This document shows, piece by piece, positions 25,749 to 35,465 of a DNA stretch of 64,000 nucleotides (positions are counted from its first letter, which is position 1; each line of letters opens with the position of its first letter). The translations under genes and the position numbers were made by a program. The stretch comes from Bacillota bacterium (GTDB taxonomy: Bacteria; Bacillota; Clostridia; Lachnospirales; Lachnospiraceae). Under the pieces are notes generated by a model. That model was not told where the DNA came from. It ran no database searches and was given only the letters and a program-made list of their open reading frames with translations. Location of the stretch: positions 1 to 64,000 of the forward strand of contig JAEWCQ010000017.1 of assembly GCA_023390555.1 (NCBI GenBank), written 5' to 3'.

Positions 25749-28448
25749 ATGGCAGGATATCAATTTTTAGAAGAAAAAGGGACATTTACCATAAAGAATC
25801 CGGAAAATTACAGCGCGTTGTATGTTCCGATTGCAGGGGAATGCGGAATCAAGGGATCGGTAACACCGAATCTGGGCGGGGACAGCAAGCTTGATCAGAA
25901 TACATTTTTGCTTGAGCCGGTGAGTGCCGAGAATCTGCACAACAATCGTTCGACCAGAAATTTCTGGTGTCATATCAAAGATAAGGGAAGCTGGTCTGCA
26001 ACGGGAGCTTCCGCCGAGGCAGAAAGTTGCAAATTTACGGAAGAGCAGGAGGAAAGCGAGATCACGGCAGGATTCATGTGGCAGAGACTGACGAGGAAAT
26101 CTGCAAAATATGGACTGCGTGCGGAAATCACTTCCTTTGTTCCGGTGGAACAGAATGTAGAAATTATGCAGGTGCGCATCCAAAACACGGGCAGCGGGCA
26201 GGTGACTTTTACACCGACGGCAGCAGTCCCAATCTATGGAAGAAGCGCTGATAACATCCGGGATCACAGACATGTCACATCGCTGCTGCACAGAATCCAT
26301 ACCACGCAATACGGGGTTCTGGTAACACCGACGCTTTCGTTTGACGAGCGGGGACACCAGAAAAATGAAATGACGTATTTTGTCTGCGGAGTAACCGGAA
26401 ACGGAGAGAAACCAAAGGATTTTTATCCGACAGCAGAGGATTTTATCGGAGAAGGCGCAAGCTACACCAGACCGCTTGCCGTGCTGGAGAATAGAACCGG
26501 TGTCGGTGCAGATTGTCAGATAGCGGGAAAGGAAGCGGTTGGAGGTCTGCATTTTCAGGAAGTGACCCTGGAACCGCAACAGAGTGTTTCTTTTACAATT
26601 CTGCTGGGAGCGACCGGTAAACCGGAAACGATACAGGAGCTTGTGCTTGCCTATCAGTCCGAGACAAACGCAACAGAAGCATTGGAACGTACAAAGTCCT
26701 ACTGGCAGGAAAAAGTCAATGTCGGCTTTCACACCGGGAGTCCGGAGTTCGACCATATCATGGAATGGATCAGCTTTCAGCCGATATTGCGCAGAATCTA
26801 CGGCTGCTCGTTTCTTCCGCATCATGACTACGGGAAGGGCGGAAGGGGCTGGAGAGATCTCTGGCAGGATTGTCTGGCGCTGCTTCTGATGAATCCGGAT
26901 GGCGTACGTCAGATGCTGCTGGATCATTTCGGCGGTGTTCGTATGGACGGGACAAATGCCACGATTATCGGGGAAAAGCAAGGCGAATTTATTGCGGACC
27001 GCAACAATATTACGAGGGTCTGGATGGATCACGGTGTCTGGCCGTTTCTGACCGCCAGCCTGTACATGGATCAGACCGGAGATATCGCCCTGTTAAATCA
27101 GAAAATTCCATATTTTAAAGACCGGCAGGTCGAGCGCGGATGTGCCGCAGATGAAGCATGGAATGAAAGTTATGGAAACCGGCAGAAGGATGCGCAGGGC
27201 GTTGTCTATTACGGAAGTGTCTGTGAGCATCTGCTGATTCAGAATCTCTGTGCCTTTTATGAGGTCGGAGAGCACAACCATATCCGCCTTCGCGGTGCGG
27301 ACTGGAACGATGCGCTTGATATGGCGCAGAAGCGCGGAGAAAGCGTGGCATTCACCAATGCGTACGCCGGTAATCTGCGGGATCTTGCAGATTATATGGA
27401 GCTTTATGAGAAAAAGACGGGCTGCAGCCAGATGGAGCTTGCGGAAGAAATCGATATACTGCTGACCGACGATCCGGCAATTTATGAGGATGTGGAGGAA
27501 AAAAAGGCACTTCTGGCAACCTATACCCTGTCCTGCAGGCATAATCTCAGCGGAAAAACAATCTTTGTACAAATAAAACAGGTGGTGAAAAGTCTGCGGA
27601 ACAAGGCGGAATGGATGATGGAACATATCCGCAGAACCGAGTGGGTCACAGACGGTGAAGGGAACGGCTGGTTTAACGGATATTATGATAACAGCGGCCG
27701 GCAGGTCGAGGGCATGCACGAAAAGGGAGTCCGGATGATGCTGACCGGTCAGGTGTTTTCCATTCTGGGCGGAACGGCGACCACAGATCAGATTACGCAG
27801 ATGACAAAGAGTGTGGATAAATACCTGTATCGGAAAGAGATTGGTGGATATCGTCTGAATACGGATTTTCACGAGGTAAAGACCGACCTGGGAAGAATGT
27901 TCGGATTTGCCTATGGAGAAAAAGAAAACGGAGCCGTATTTTCCCATATGGCGGTGATGTATGCAAATGCGCTTTATAAACGGGGATTTGCAGCGGAAGG
28001 TTATCGGGCTTTACAGGCGCTTGCGGATGCTGCCGGAAACTTTGAGACAAGTAAGATCTATCCCGGAATCCCGGAGTATTTCAATGCAAAAGGCCGCGGC
28101 ATGTATCACTATCTGACCGGTGCCGCCAGCTGGTATCTGCTGACGATGATCACACAGGTATTCGGGGTGCGCGGAAGTGCGGGGGATCTCTGTGTCGAGC
28201 CGAAGTTGATGGCAGAGCAGTTTGATGAAAGCGGAAATGCAAAACTGAGCCTCACTTTTGCCGGCAAAAGACTGCATGTTACCGTCCGGAATCCGGAAAG
28301 AAAGGCGTATGGCAGCTACCGGATTACACGAGCCATACTCGATGAAACGGAAATTCTTCCCGCAGAAGGCCGGAGGATTCTGATAAAAAAAGAAATGCTG
28401 GATGTACACAACGAGAGTGTACATGAACTGGTCCTGACAGTAGAATAA
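25749..28448 (+). CDS. GH94 phosphorylase, laminaribiose-phosphorylase type
   Basis: An 899-residue cytoplasmic inverting phosphorylase. The N-terminal beta-sandwich (about 1-300, with TFLLEPVSAENLHN and ARNFW-like SRNFWC) is followed by an (alpha/alpha)6 barrel. It holds HHDYGKGGRGWRDLWQD, which contacts substrate, and RGADWNDALD with the likely catalytic Asp at about 521. Length and N-terminal sequence fit laminaribiose or beta-1,3-oligoglucan phosphorylases better than the 810-residue cellobiose type. The reaction would be laminaribiose plus phosphate to glucose-1-phosphate plus glucose. There is no signal peptide. CAGGAGG precedes the ATG. It is 19 bases upstream of a second phosphorylase. 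The linkage preference is inferred. Confidence 0.85.
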   Translation: MAGYQFLEEKGTFTIKNPENYSALYVPIAGECGIKGSVTPNLGGDSKLDQNTFLLEPVSAENLHNNRSTRNFWCHIKDKGSWSATGASAEAESCKFTEEQEESEITAGFMWQRLTRKSAKYGLRAEITSFVPVEQNVEIMQVRIQNTGSGQVTFTPTAAVPIYGRSADNIRDHRHVTSLLHRIHTTQYGVLVTPTLSFDERGHQKNEMTYFVCGVTGNGEKPKDFYPTAEDFIGEGASYTRPLAVLENRTGVGADCQIAGKEAVGGLHFQEVTLEPQQSVSFTILLGATGKPETIQELVLAYQSETNATEALERTKSYWQEKVNVGFHTGSPEFDHIMEWISFQPILRRIYGCSFLPHHDYGKGGRGWRDLWQDCLALLLMNPDGVRQMLLDHFGGVRMDGTNATIIGEKQGEFIADRNNITRVWMDHGVWPFLTASLYMDQTGDIALLNQKIPYFKDRQVERGCAADEAWNESYGNRQKDAQGVVYYGSVCEHLLIQNLCAFYEVGEHNHIRLRGADWNDALDMAQKRGESVAFTNAYAGNLRDLADYMELYEKKTGCSQMELAEEIDILLTDDPAIYEDVEEKKALLATYTLSCRHNLSGKTIFVQIKQVVKSLRNKAEWMMEHIRRTEWVTDGEGNGWFNGYYDNSGRQVEGMHEKGVRMMLTGQVFSILGGTATTDQITQMTKSVDKYLYRKEIGGYRLNTDFHEVKTDLGRMFGFAYGEKENGAVFSHMAVMYANALYKRGFAAEGYRALQALADAAGNFETSKIYPGIPEYFNAKGRGMYHYLTGAASWYLLTMITQVFGVRGSAGDLCVEPKLMAEQFDESGNAKLSLTFAGKRLHVTVRNPERKAYGSYRITRAILDETEILPAEGRRILIKKEMLDVHNESVHELVLTVE

Positions 28449-28467
28449 CGCAAAAGGAGAATGCAAC

Positions 28468-31400
28468 ATGAGACAGAAAACAGAAGACTTTAGAATCAAA
28501 GACTATGGAAAGGAATCTACCTTCGCCAGCTTTCTTCCCGGAATATCGGGTATCCGGGGAATTCCCATCTGGTGCTATTATGTGAACCGGGGGCAGTGCG
28601 TGGTGAGCTTCGGCGTGGATAATAAAGACCATGCGATTATGGAATTCTATCCGGCCCATACAGCATACCAAAATGTAAAACGAACGGGATTCCGTACGTT
28701 TCTGCGAAAGAACGGACGTTATCTGGAATGTTTTCTGAATGAAGATATTCCGCATGAGATGACAATCTCCATGAACGGTCTGGCGATCGAGGAACAAAAT
28801 GAGAAGGAAGGTCTTCTGACACAGGTAACCTATTTTACCCTGCCGGGTGAGAAGCTTGGCGGACTGGTCCGCAAAGTGACTGTTACAAATCTGAAAGAGG
28901 AGCGTATCCGGCTGGAACTGCTGGACGGGATGCCTGCTGTCATTCCTTACGGTGTCAATCTCGGCAGCATGAAAGAGATGGCACAGACATCCAAGGCATG
29001 GATGCAGGTGGAAGATGTCGAAATAAATGCCCCTTATTTCCGGGTGCGTGCAAGCATGGATGATACGGCGGCGGTAACAAGTATCGAAGGCGGTAATTTT
29101 ACGATTGGATGTACGGAATCCGGAGAACTGCTGCATCCGCTGGTAGATCCGGAACTCATTTTTTCTTATGACAATTCGCTTGCCACGGCAGTCGGCTTTC
29201 GGGAAAAGGGACTTTCGGCATTGCTGGAAGCAGCACAGATCACACAGAATCAGCTTCCGTGCAGTTTTTACGGGATGGAGAAAGAACTTGGAAAAGACGA
29301 ATCTGTCACGATTTATGAACTGATCGGTCAGGTGGAGAAAAAAGAAATTCGCAACCGGTTTCTGGCAGTGAAAAAGGATAAGCAATATTTTGAAGAGAAG
29401 AAGGCGGAAGCGGATGAACTGGCAGAAAAACTCTGCAGTGGGATGGAAACAAAGACTGCCTCCAAAGCGTTTGACGCATACTGCAAATATACCTATATGG
29501 ATAATGTCCTGCGCGGCGGCTATCCGATGAAGCTCGGGAATAATAAGATCTTCTATGTATATTCCAGAAAACACGGAGATCTGGAGCGTGATTACAATTA
29601 CTTTTCGATGCTGCCGGAATTCTATTCGCAGGGCAACGGAAACTTCCGTGATGTGAACCAGAACCGCAGGTGTGATACCTTTTTCGCTCCATTTGTAGGA
29701 CGTGAAAATATCCGGGAGTTCTACAGCCTGATTCAGCTGGACGGATACAATCCGCTCGGAGTGGAAAAAATCACCTATCAGCTGGAGGAGAGCAGTGCAA
29801 AGACAATCTTCGCGGAACTGAGCAAAGAAGAGGGAAAGACGCTGACCACATTTGTGTCCGAACCGTTTACACCGGGAGCACTCTGCCGTAAACTGGAGGA
29901 GGTGTTTGGAGAGCAGTGGAATGAAGCACTGTTTTATCAGATCATTGATTTCGCAGAAAGTACGGTGAACGGCAACTTCGGAGAAGGCTATTGGAGCGAT
30001 CACTGGACTTACAACCTCGATTTAATCGAGGATTATCTGGAAATCAATCCCGAGAAAGAAAAAGAGATGCTGTATGAAGAAGCCTATACCTACTTCCTCG
30101 CACAGGTGAAGATCAATCACAGATACAGCCGCTATGCCGTTACACCGAAAGGGCTGCGCCAGTATTATGCGCTTGAGGAAGCAAGCCGCAGAAATACAGC
30201 AGAAAAACTGGTGCGGGGAGATTACGGCGATGGCGGTATCCTGCACGTGAGCCTGCTGGAAAAGTTGCTGCTTTTGTGTACAACAAAGTTTGCGGCACTC
30301 GATGCCTATGGAATGGGTGTGGAGATGGAAGGCGGAAAACCGGGCTGGTATGATGCTTTAAACGGAATGCCGGGGATGTTCGGTTCTTCCATGGCAGAGA
30401 CCTATGAGTTGTGTCGGATGATGGAGTATACGATTGCAGCTTTGAAAAAATATCCGGGTAACGTCAGCATAACGGTAGAACTGAGCGATCTGATGGAAAA
30501 GCTTCAGTTGATTTACCAGTCGGAGAAAGAGACACTGGCAGGCAGCGGGGAAGTGCTTTCTTTCTGGAACCGCATCAACGACGCAAAGGAAGATTATCGG
30601 GATAAGACCTATGCCGGTGTATCCGGACAGAAGGCAGACCGAGCGAGTGGAGAACTGGCAGAACTTCTGGAAGGATGGCAGTCCGTTGTGCTTCAAGGCA
30701 TTGAGAAAGCCTGCAGCTTTGGAGGGGGAATCTGTCCGACATACTTTACCTATGAGGTGCCGGAATATGAGGAACGGGATGACGGCATCCGTCCGCTGAA
30801 ATTTGTGGTCAGAACGGTACCGGATTTTCTGGAGGGTCCGGTCCGCTATCTGAAATTAAAACAGGAAAAAGAGAAGAAGCAGAAGCTCTATCAAAACATC
30901 CGAAACAGCGATCTGTTTGATGAAAAGCTGTCGATGTACAAGGTAAATGCGTCACTTTCGAATGCGTCCTTCGAACTTGGAAGGGCAAGAGCGTTTACGC
31001 CGGGGTGGCTGGAGAATGAATCCATCTGGCTTCATATGGAATATAAGTATCTGCTGGAGCTTTTGCACAGCGGGCTCTATGAAGAATTCTTTGCAGATTT
31101 CCGGAAAGCGGCAGTGCCGTTTCTGGATCCGAAGGTGTACGGAAGAAGTATCTATGAGAATTCCTCGTTTATTGCCAGCAGCAGGAACCCGAACCGGAAT
31201 TTCCATGGAAAAGGCTTTGTGGCAAGGCTGAGCGGTTCGACCATTGAATTTATCAGCATGTGGAAACGCATGATGTTCGGAGCCAACTTGTTCGAAGTAA
31301 AGGAAGGGGAACTGGTATTTGCTCCAAAGCCGGCAATACCGGAATATCTCATTACAGATCAGGATACCGTAACGGCAACTTTGCTGGGTGAGATTGAAGT

Positions 31401-31578
31401 AGAATATCTGATGCAGGAAAAGAAAAACTATATTCCGGGAGATTATCAGATTGCAGATATGCATTTTGTATACCGCAATGGAACGACAGCGGATACGACA
31501 GCAGAACTTGTGTCCGGACAGCTGGCAGAAGATATCCGGGAGTGCCGGATCGTAAAAATAGAGATTACATTGAAATAG
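28468..31578 (+). CDS. Large GH94-like phosphorylase (GH149/GH161 type, beta-1,3-glucan phosphorylase candidate)
   Basis: A 1036-residue cytoplasmic enzyme usually labelled cellobiose phosphorylase, but much longer and with different motifs. The N-terminal part has FASFLPGISGIRGIP and YYVNRGQ. The middle has RDYNYFSMLPEFYSQGNGNFRDVNQNRR. The likely catalytic Asp (about 511) lies in EGYWSDHWTYN. The C-terminal part has LDPKVYGRS and SNASFELGRAR. This pattern fits the GH149/GH161 clan relatives of GH94, which phosphorolyse beta-1,3-glucans of several units. With the GH94 enzyme it would shorten long chains while the other finishes laminaribiose. AAAGGAG precedes the ATG. The family call rests on remembered motifs. 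Confidence 0.72.
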   Translation: MRQKTEDFRIKDYGKESTFASFLPGISGIRGIPIWCYYVNRGQCVVSFGVDNKDHAIMEFYPAHTAYQNVKRTGFRTFLRKNGRYLECFLNEDIPHEMTISMNGLAIEEQNEKEGLLTQVTYFTLPGEKLGGLVRKVTVTNLKEERIRLELLDGMPAVIPYGVNLGSMKEMAQTSKAWMQVEDVEINAPYFRVRASMDDTAAVTSIEGGNFTIGCTESGELLHPLVDPELIFSYDNSLATAVGFREKGLSALLEAAQITQNQLPCSFYGMEKELGKDESVTIYELIGQVEKKEIRNRFLAVKKDKQYFEEKKAEADELAEKLCSGMETKTASKAFDAYCKYTYMDNVLRGGYPMKLGNNKIFYVYSRKHGDLERDYNYFSMLPEFYSQGNGNFRDVNQNRRCDTFFAPFVGRENIREFYSLIQLDGYNPLGVEKITYQLEESSAKTIFAELSKEEGKTLTTFVSEPFTPGALCRKLEEVFGEQWNEALFYQIIDFAESTVNGNFGEGYWSDHWTYNLDLIEDYLEINPEKEKEMLYEEAYTYFLAQVKINHRYSRYAVTPKGLRQYYALEEASRRNTAEKLVRGDYGDGGILHVSLLEKLLLLCTTKFAALDAYGMGVEMEGGKPGWYDALNGMPGMFGSSMAETYELCRMMEYTIAALKKYPGNVSITVELSDLMEKLQLIYQSEKETLAGSGEVLSFWNRINDAKEDYRDKTYAGVSGQKADRASGELAELLEGWQSVVLQGIEKACSFGGGICPTYFTYEVPEYEERDDGIRPLKFVVRTVPDFLEGPVRYLKLKQEKEKKQKLYQNIRNSDLFDEKLSMYKVNASLSNASFELGRARAFTPGWLENESIWLHMEYKYLLELLHSGLYEEFFADFRKAAVPFLDPKVYGRSIYENSSFIASSRNPNRNFHGKGFVARLSGSTIEFISMWKRMMFGANLFEVKEGELVFAPKPAIPEYLITDQDTVTATLLGEIEVEYLMQEKKNYIPGDYQIADMHFVYRNGTTADTTAELVSGQLAEDIRECRIVKIEITLK

Positions 31579-31587
31579 GAGGTGCGT

Positions 31588-32922
31588 ATGAAGAGAATAA
31601 CAGAAATAACGACAGATTTTCAGAATCAGAAATACTGGAGCAAAAAAGAATATGACGCACAGGAAATCAAAGACTGTATGCATGTCGTCAATGTGTATCC
31701 GGAGGTGCAGTACCAGAAATTCCGCGGATTCGGCGGAGCGTTTACAGAGGCTTCCGCACACAATTATGCGGGAATGGACAGCGTGCAGAAGGAACATATC
31801 ATCCGCGATTATTTTTCCAGAGAAGGTCTGGATTATCATTTTGGCCGTCTGCATATGAACAGCTGTGATTTCGCGCTTGGAAATTATACCTATATTGAAG
31901 AGGGAGATGAGACACTGGAAAGCTTTGATATCTCCCATGATCATGCGGAAATCATCCCGATGATCTTAGATGCCGTGCAGGAGTCGGAAGATCCATTGGA
32001 GTTTTTAGTTTCTCCTTGGTCACCGCCGGCATTCTTTAAGACAAACGGAGATATGAATCACGGCGGAAGCCTGAAAAAAGAATATGATCAGGTCTGGGCG
32101 GATTATTTTGTGAAATTTATCCGGGAATATGAAAAGGCCGGAATACCGATCGGCTATCTGACGATCCAGAACGAACCGCAGGCGGTTCAGACCTGGGATT
32201 CCTGTATCTATACGGCTCAGGAAGAGGGGATTTTCGTCCGGGATTATCTCGGACCGACCTTGGAGAGAGCGGGGCTTAAAGATGTGAAGATCTTTGTCTG
32301 GGATCACAACAAAGAGGAAGCCTATCAGCGTTTTAAAGACAGCGTTGCAGATGAAAAAGCCCGGCAGTATATCGCGGGAGCTGCCGTTCACTGGTATACC
32401 GGAGATCATTTTGAGTCTTTGGAACTGATTCGCAGACAGTATCCGGATAAGGAAGTCTTCTTTACGGAGGGCTGTGTGGAATATTCGAGATTCGCGGATT
32501 CCGGAGAAACCCAGAAGGCAGAGATGTATGCCCATGATATCATCGGCAATCTGAATGCCGGAATCAGTGCTTCGATGGACTGGAACCTGCTGCTCGATGA
32601 AAAGGGAGGCCCGAATCATGTCGGAAATTTCTGTGCTGCACCGATTATGTGCAATCAGGCGGAAAATACGTATGAGAAACGGCTGACGTATTATTATATC
32701 GGCCAGTTCAGCCGTTACATCCGGCCGCAGGCGGTACGCTTTGGAACGACCAGATATACGGACCGGCTTGAGGTGACCGGGTTTGAAAATCCCGACGGAG
32801 AACGTGTGATTATCATGATGAACAAGACAAAAGAAGAGATTCCGGTTGCTTTGCGGGAAGATGGACAGGGAATCGAAACGCTGCTGGGAGCGCACTCCAT
32901 AAAAACATTCTGTTATAAATAA
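31588..32922 (+). CDS. Cytoplasmic GH30 glucosidase (beta-1,6-glucanase/glucosidase candidate)
   Basis: A 444-residue GH30 enzyme. Family signs are FRGFGGAFTEAS near residue 46, SPWSPPAFFKTNG near 142, the acid/base Glu in TIQNEPQA (196) and the nucleophile in FFTEGC (294), plus a short C-terminal beta domain. No signal peptide is present, so it acts inside the cell on imported oligosaccharides. GH30 members cut beta-1,6-glucan, glucosylceramide or xylosides. Beside two beta-1,3-type phosphorylases, removal of beta-1,6 glucose branches is the simplest reading. AGGAGGTG supports ATG 31588 over the GTG at 31582. A strong terminator follows. Confidence 0.88.
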   Translation: MKRITEITTDFQNQKYWSKKEYDAQEIKDCMHVVNVYPEVQYQKFRGFGGAFTEASAHNYAGMDSVQKEHIIRDYFSREGLDYHFGRLHMNSCDFALGNYTYIEEGDETLESFDISHDHAEIIPMILDAVQESEDPLEFLVSPWSPPAFFKTNGDMNHGGSLKKEYDQVWADYFVKFIREYEKAGIPIGYLTIQNEPQAVQTWDSCIYTAQEEGIFVRDYLGPTLERAGLKDVKIFVWDHNKEEAYQRFKDSVADEKARQYIAGAAVHWYTGDHFESLELIRRQYPDKEVFFTEGCVEYSRFADSGETQKAEMYAHDIIGNLNAGISASMDWNLLLDEKGGPNHVGNFCAAPIMCNQAENTYEKRLTYYYIGQFSRYIRPQAVRFGTTRYTDRLEVTGFENPDGERVIIMMNKTKEEIPVALREDGQGIETLLGAHSIKTFCYK

Positions 32923-32933
32923 AAGTATATAAG

Positions 32934-32980
32934 AAAAGGTGTTATTTTTTAGTGAGATACTAAAAAAATAACACCTTTTT
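32934..32980 (+). terminator. Strong terminator after the GH30 gene
   Basis: A stem of about 19-20 bases (AAAAGGTGTTATTTTTTAGT with its complement) with a short GAGA-like loop and a T-run. It closes the MCP-to-GH30 operon 12 bases after the stop. Confidence 0.95.
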
Positions 32981-32993
32981 AAAATTTGAAGCA

Positions 32994-33050
32994 TTATATG
33001 CCAAAATGAGAACCGGTATAATTCAGTTATCAACAAACAACAAACGTTGA
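32994..33050 (+). promoter_or_regulatory. Promoter region of the ABC importer genes
   Basis: TATAAT at 33017-33022 has only a weak -35 (TTATAT at 32994-32999, 17-base spacer), as in promoters that need an activator. Downstream is the repeat CAACAAACAACAAACGTTG (33031-33049). The AraC-type response regulator encoded 7 kb further on is the obvious candidate activator. No binding site is proven. Confidence 0.45.
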
Positions 33051-33066
33051 AAAAGGAGGATTTTTT

Positions 33067-34476
33067 ATGAAACTGAAAAAATTGGTTTCAGCTATGCTGG
33101 TTGGCGCGATGTTACTATCCTGCGCAGCGTGTGGTAATAGCAATTCGAAGACAAACGGGGAAGCAGCAGGCGGTGATGCCACAGAGGCGGGAACAGATTC
33201 TGCGAGCGCTTCCGGTAAACTGGTTATCTGGACACTGGCAAAGGATCTGGAGCAGTTTGCAGATAAGTACATGGAGGAAAATCCTGGGGTGGATATCGAG
33301 ACCGTTGTGATTGACCCGGCAGATTATCCGACCAAGGTTCAGACCGCTCTTCTTGGCGGAGAGTCAGAACCGGACATCATTGTAGGGGAACCGCAGATGT
33401 TAGAGGACATGTACGATGCAGGATTCTTCGAAGATTTGAATCAGGCTCCGTATAATGCACAGGATTATGCAGATCAGATTGTAGATTATGTATGGGATGT
33501 AGGTCAGGATTCCGAAGGAATCCAGAGAGCAATTTCCTATCAGATTACACCGGCAGGTATATACTACCGCAGAGATATCGCAAAACAGGTATTTGGAACA
33601 GATGATCCGACAGAGGTTGGCAAACTGTTTCAGGACTACAGTACAATTCTGACAACGGCACAGACCTTAAAAGATGCAGGTTACCGCATTTTTGCTTCCG
33701 ATGCTGAAATCAACTACTTCTCCGGAGATTCCGCATGGGTAGCAGATGATACATTAAACGTAGATCAGGCCAGATATGACTATATGGATCTTTGCGTGAA
33801 CTTATACCAGAACGATCTGACCGCATATGCAAACCAGTGGTCAACACCTTGGTATCAGGCTATGAGCGGCCCTATCCCAATCCTGACCGCAGACATCCAG
33901 AACTACACCGATGATTCTGTAAACGTTTGGGATTCTACCGAATTTGCAGAGGCAACCAAAGATATGGACACGACAGAAGTATTCGCATACGGACTTCCTT
34001 CCTGGGGCGTACTTACTATGAGAGATAACGTTGGCGATACATCCGGACAGTGGGGTGTTTGCGCAGGACCTTCTTACGGATTCGGCGGTGGTACTTATAT
34101 CGGTATTTCTTCTCAGTCTGAAAGAAAAGACCTTGCATGGGATTTCCTGAAATTCTGTACGCTGGATGAGGATACGTCAAACTGGTGGATCGATGCATCC
34201 GAGGGCGATACGGTTTCTCTGAAATCTGTACTGGAAGCACATAAAGATGATGCAAATGAAATATACGGCGGCGAGCAGTTATACAAATTCTGGCTGGATC
34301 AGGCAGAAGGCATTGATTACTCCAAAGTAACCCGTTATGACAAGGCAATCGGGGATGCATGGGGCAATGCAATCAGCGCAATCAAGACCGGAGAAAAATC
34401 AAAAGAGGATGCGATCAGCGGATTCTATGATGAAGTAGAAGCAACCTATCCGGAACTTACAATCAACAGAGAGTAA
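33067..34476 (+). CDS. ABC sugar-binding lipoprotein
   Basis: A 469-residue extracellular solute-binding protein (family 1 type). The signal peptide ends in SCAACGNS, so the mature N-terminus is a lipid-modified Cys (22, or 19). A Ser/Gly/Ala linker leads to a two-lobed sugar-binding fold (LVIWTLAKDLEQFADKY, GGESEPDIIVGEP). Near the C-terminus are the usual DLAWDFLKFC helix pair. It delivers oligosaccharide, probably beta-1,3-gluco-oligosaccharides, to the two permeases encoded next. Codon use looks optimised, suggesting high expression. AAAAGGAGG sets the start. Confidence 0.93.
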   Translation: MKLKKLVSAMLVGAMLLSCAACGNSNSKTNGEAAGGDATEAGTDSASASGKLVIWTLAKDLEQFADKYMEENPGVDIETVVIDPADYPTKVQTALLGGESEPDIIVGEPQMLEDMYDAGFFEDLNQAPYNAQDYADQIVDYVWDVGQDSEGIQRAISYQITPAGIYYRRDIAKQVFGTDDPTEVGKLFQDYSTILTTAQTLKDAGYRIFASDAEINYFSGDSAWVADDTLNVDQARYDYMDLCVNLYQNDLTAYANQWSTPWYQAMSGPIPILTADIQNYTDDSVNVWDSTEFAEATKDMDTTEVFAYGLPSWGVLTMRDNVGDTSGQWGVCAGPSYGFGGGTYIGISSQSERKDLAWDFLKFCTLDEDTSNWWIDASEGDTVSLKSVLEAHKDDANEIYGGEQLYKFWLDQAEGIDYSKVTRYDKAIGDAWGNAISAIKTGEKSKEDAISGFYDEVEATYPELTINRE

Positions 34477-34543
34477 GAACGTGATAATTGGTTTCGGCGG
34501 GCAGTCAGCCCGCCGAAGCTGAACGAAATTGGAGGTAATAAGA

Positions 34544-35464
34544 ATGGCTAAGAATCAGGTAATGACGAAAACCAGAAAGAAAAACAGAAATAATGTAGCC
34601 TATTTCTTTGTTTTGCCTTTTGTTGCTGTCTTTCTCATATTCAGTATTTATCCGGTATTTCGCACGTTATATTTGAGCTTTACAAGTTTTAAAGGCTTTG
34701 GTGATGCGGCTTTTTCAGGATTGGAAAATTACAAAAGAGTATTAACAGATAAGTTTTTCTGGAGAGCATTGGGCAACACCTGTAAGATTTGGGGTGTGAA
34801 CATTGTTGTGCAGTTGGGATTGGCATTCCTTTTAACGATTATATTCAGTGATATCAAATACAGAATCAAAGGACTCGGCATCTTTCGTGCATTATTTTAT
34901 CTGCCAAACTTAATTGCATGTACATCCGTTGCATTCCTGTTTAAAACACTACTCGACTGGAAATTCGGATCGGTAAACCAGATTCTGGTAAATTCCGGAA
35001 TCACAAGTACGGCAATTAACTGGCTTGGCTCTACATCGACGGCACCGTATGTGATATCCTTCATCAGTGCATGGATGTGGTTTGGTAATTCTTTCATTGT
35101 CCTGATGGCAGGCGTACAGGGAATTCCGAAGGACTATTACGAAGCTGCAGCCATAGATGGTGCAGGGAGATGGAAGGTATTCGGCAGGATCACACTGCCT
35201 TTGTTGAAACCGATTCTGCTCTATGTGTTCGTCACTTCCCTGATCGGCGGACTGCAGATGTTTGATCTTCCGTTTTTGATGGCAGACGGCGGAACAGCCG
35301 GAAATCCTTCCGGAACCTTACAGACAGCCGTTATGTATCTCTATAAATTTGGATTCCAGACAAGACAGGTGGGATATGCGTCGGCAATCGCCTATACGCT
35401 GTTCTTTATCATCCTGATCGTTTCCATCATACAGTTTAAACTGCTGGGTTCAAAGGAGGATTAG
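34544..35464 (+). CDS. ABC sugar permease, MalF type
   Basis: A 306-residue inner-membrane permease with six or seven hydrophobic segments. The EAA loop that touches the ATPase is EAAAIDGAGRWKVFGRITLPLLKP. GGAGGT upstream supports ATG 34544 rather than the in-frame TTG at 34529. It pairs with the next gene, one base away. No ATPase gene is nearby, so a shared MsmK/UgpC-like ATPase encoded elsewhere must energise it, as is usual for this importer family. Confidence 0.94.
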   Translation: MAKNQVMTKTRKKNRNNVAYFFVLPFVAVFLIFSIYPVFRTLYLSFTSFKGFGDAAFSGLENYKRVLTDKFFWRALGNTCKIWGVNIVVQLGLAFLLTIIFSDIKYRIKGLGIFRALFYLPNLIACTSVAFLFKTLLDWKFGSVNQILVNSGITSTAINWLGSTSTAPYVISFISAWMWFGNSFIVLMAGVQGIPKDYYEAAAIDGAGRWKVFGRITLPLLKPILLYVFVTSLIGGLQMFDLPFLMADGGTAGNPSGTLQTAVMYLYKFGFQTRQVGYASAIAYTLFFIILIVSIIQFKLLGSKED

Positions 35465-35465
35465 C

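Noticed and set aside
25767..27032. Minus-strand open frame of 421 codons
   Set aside because: It is a shadow of the GH94 gene, whose motifs and start signal are clear on the plus strand.
25749..28448. Simple label of cellobiose phosphorylase for the GH94 gene
   Set aside because: The protein is about 90 residues longer than cellobiose phosphorylases, and its N-terminus and operon context fit the beta-1,3 type better. The linkage remains untested.
28324..30003. Long minus-strand open frame of 559 codons
   Set aside because: It lies wholly opposite the two phosphorylase genes, has Cys/His/Phe-rich composition typical of antisense frames, no ribosome site and no recognisable domain.
33031..33050. 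cre site at CAACAAACGTTG before the binding-protein gene
   Set aside because: Only the central ACGTT fits; the flanks do not form the required palindrome.
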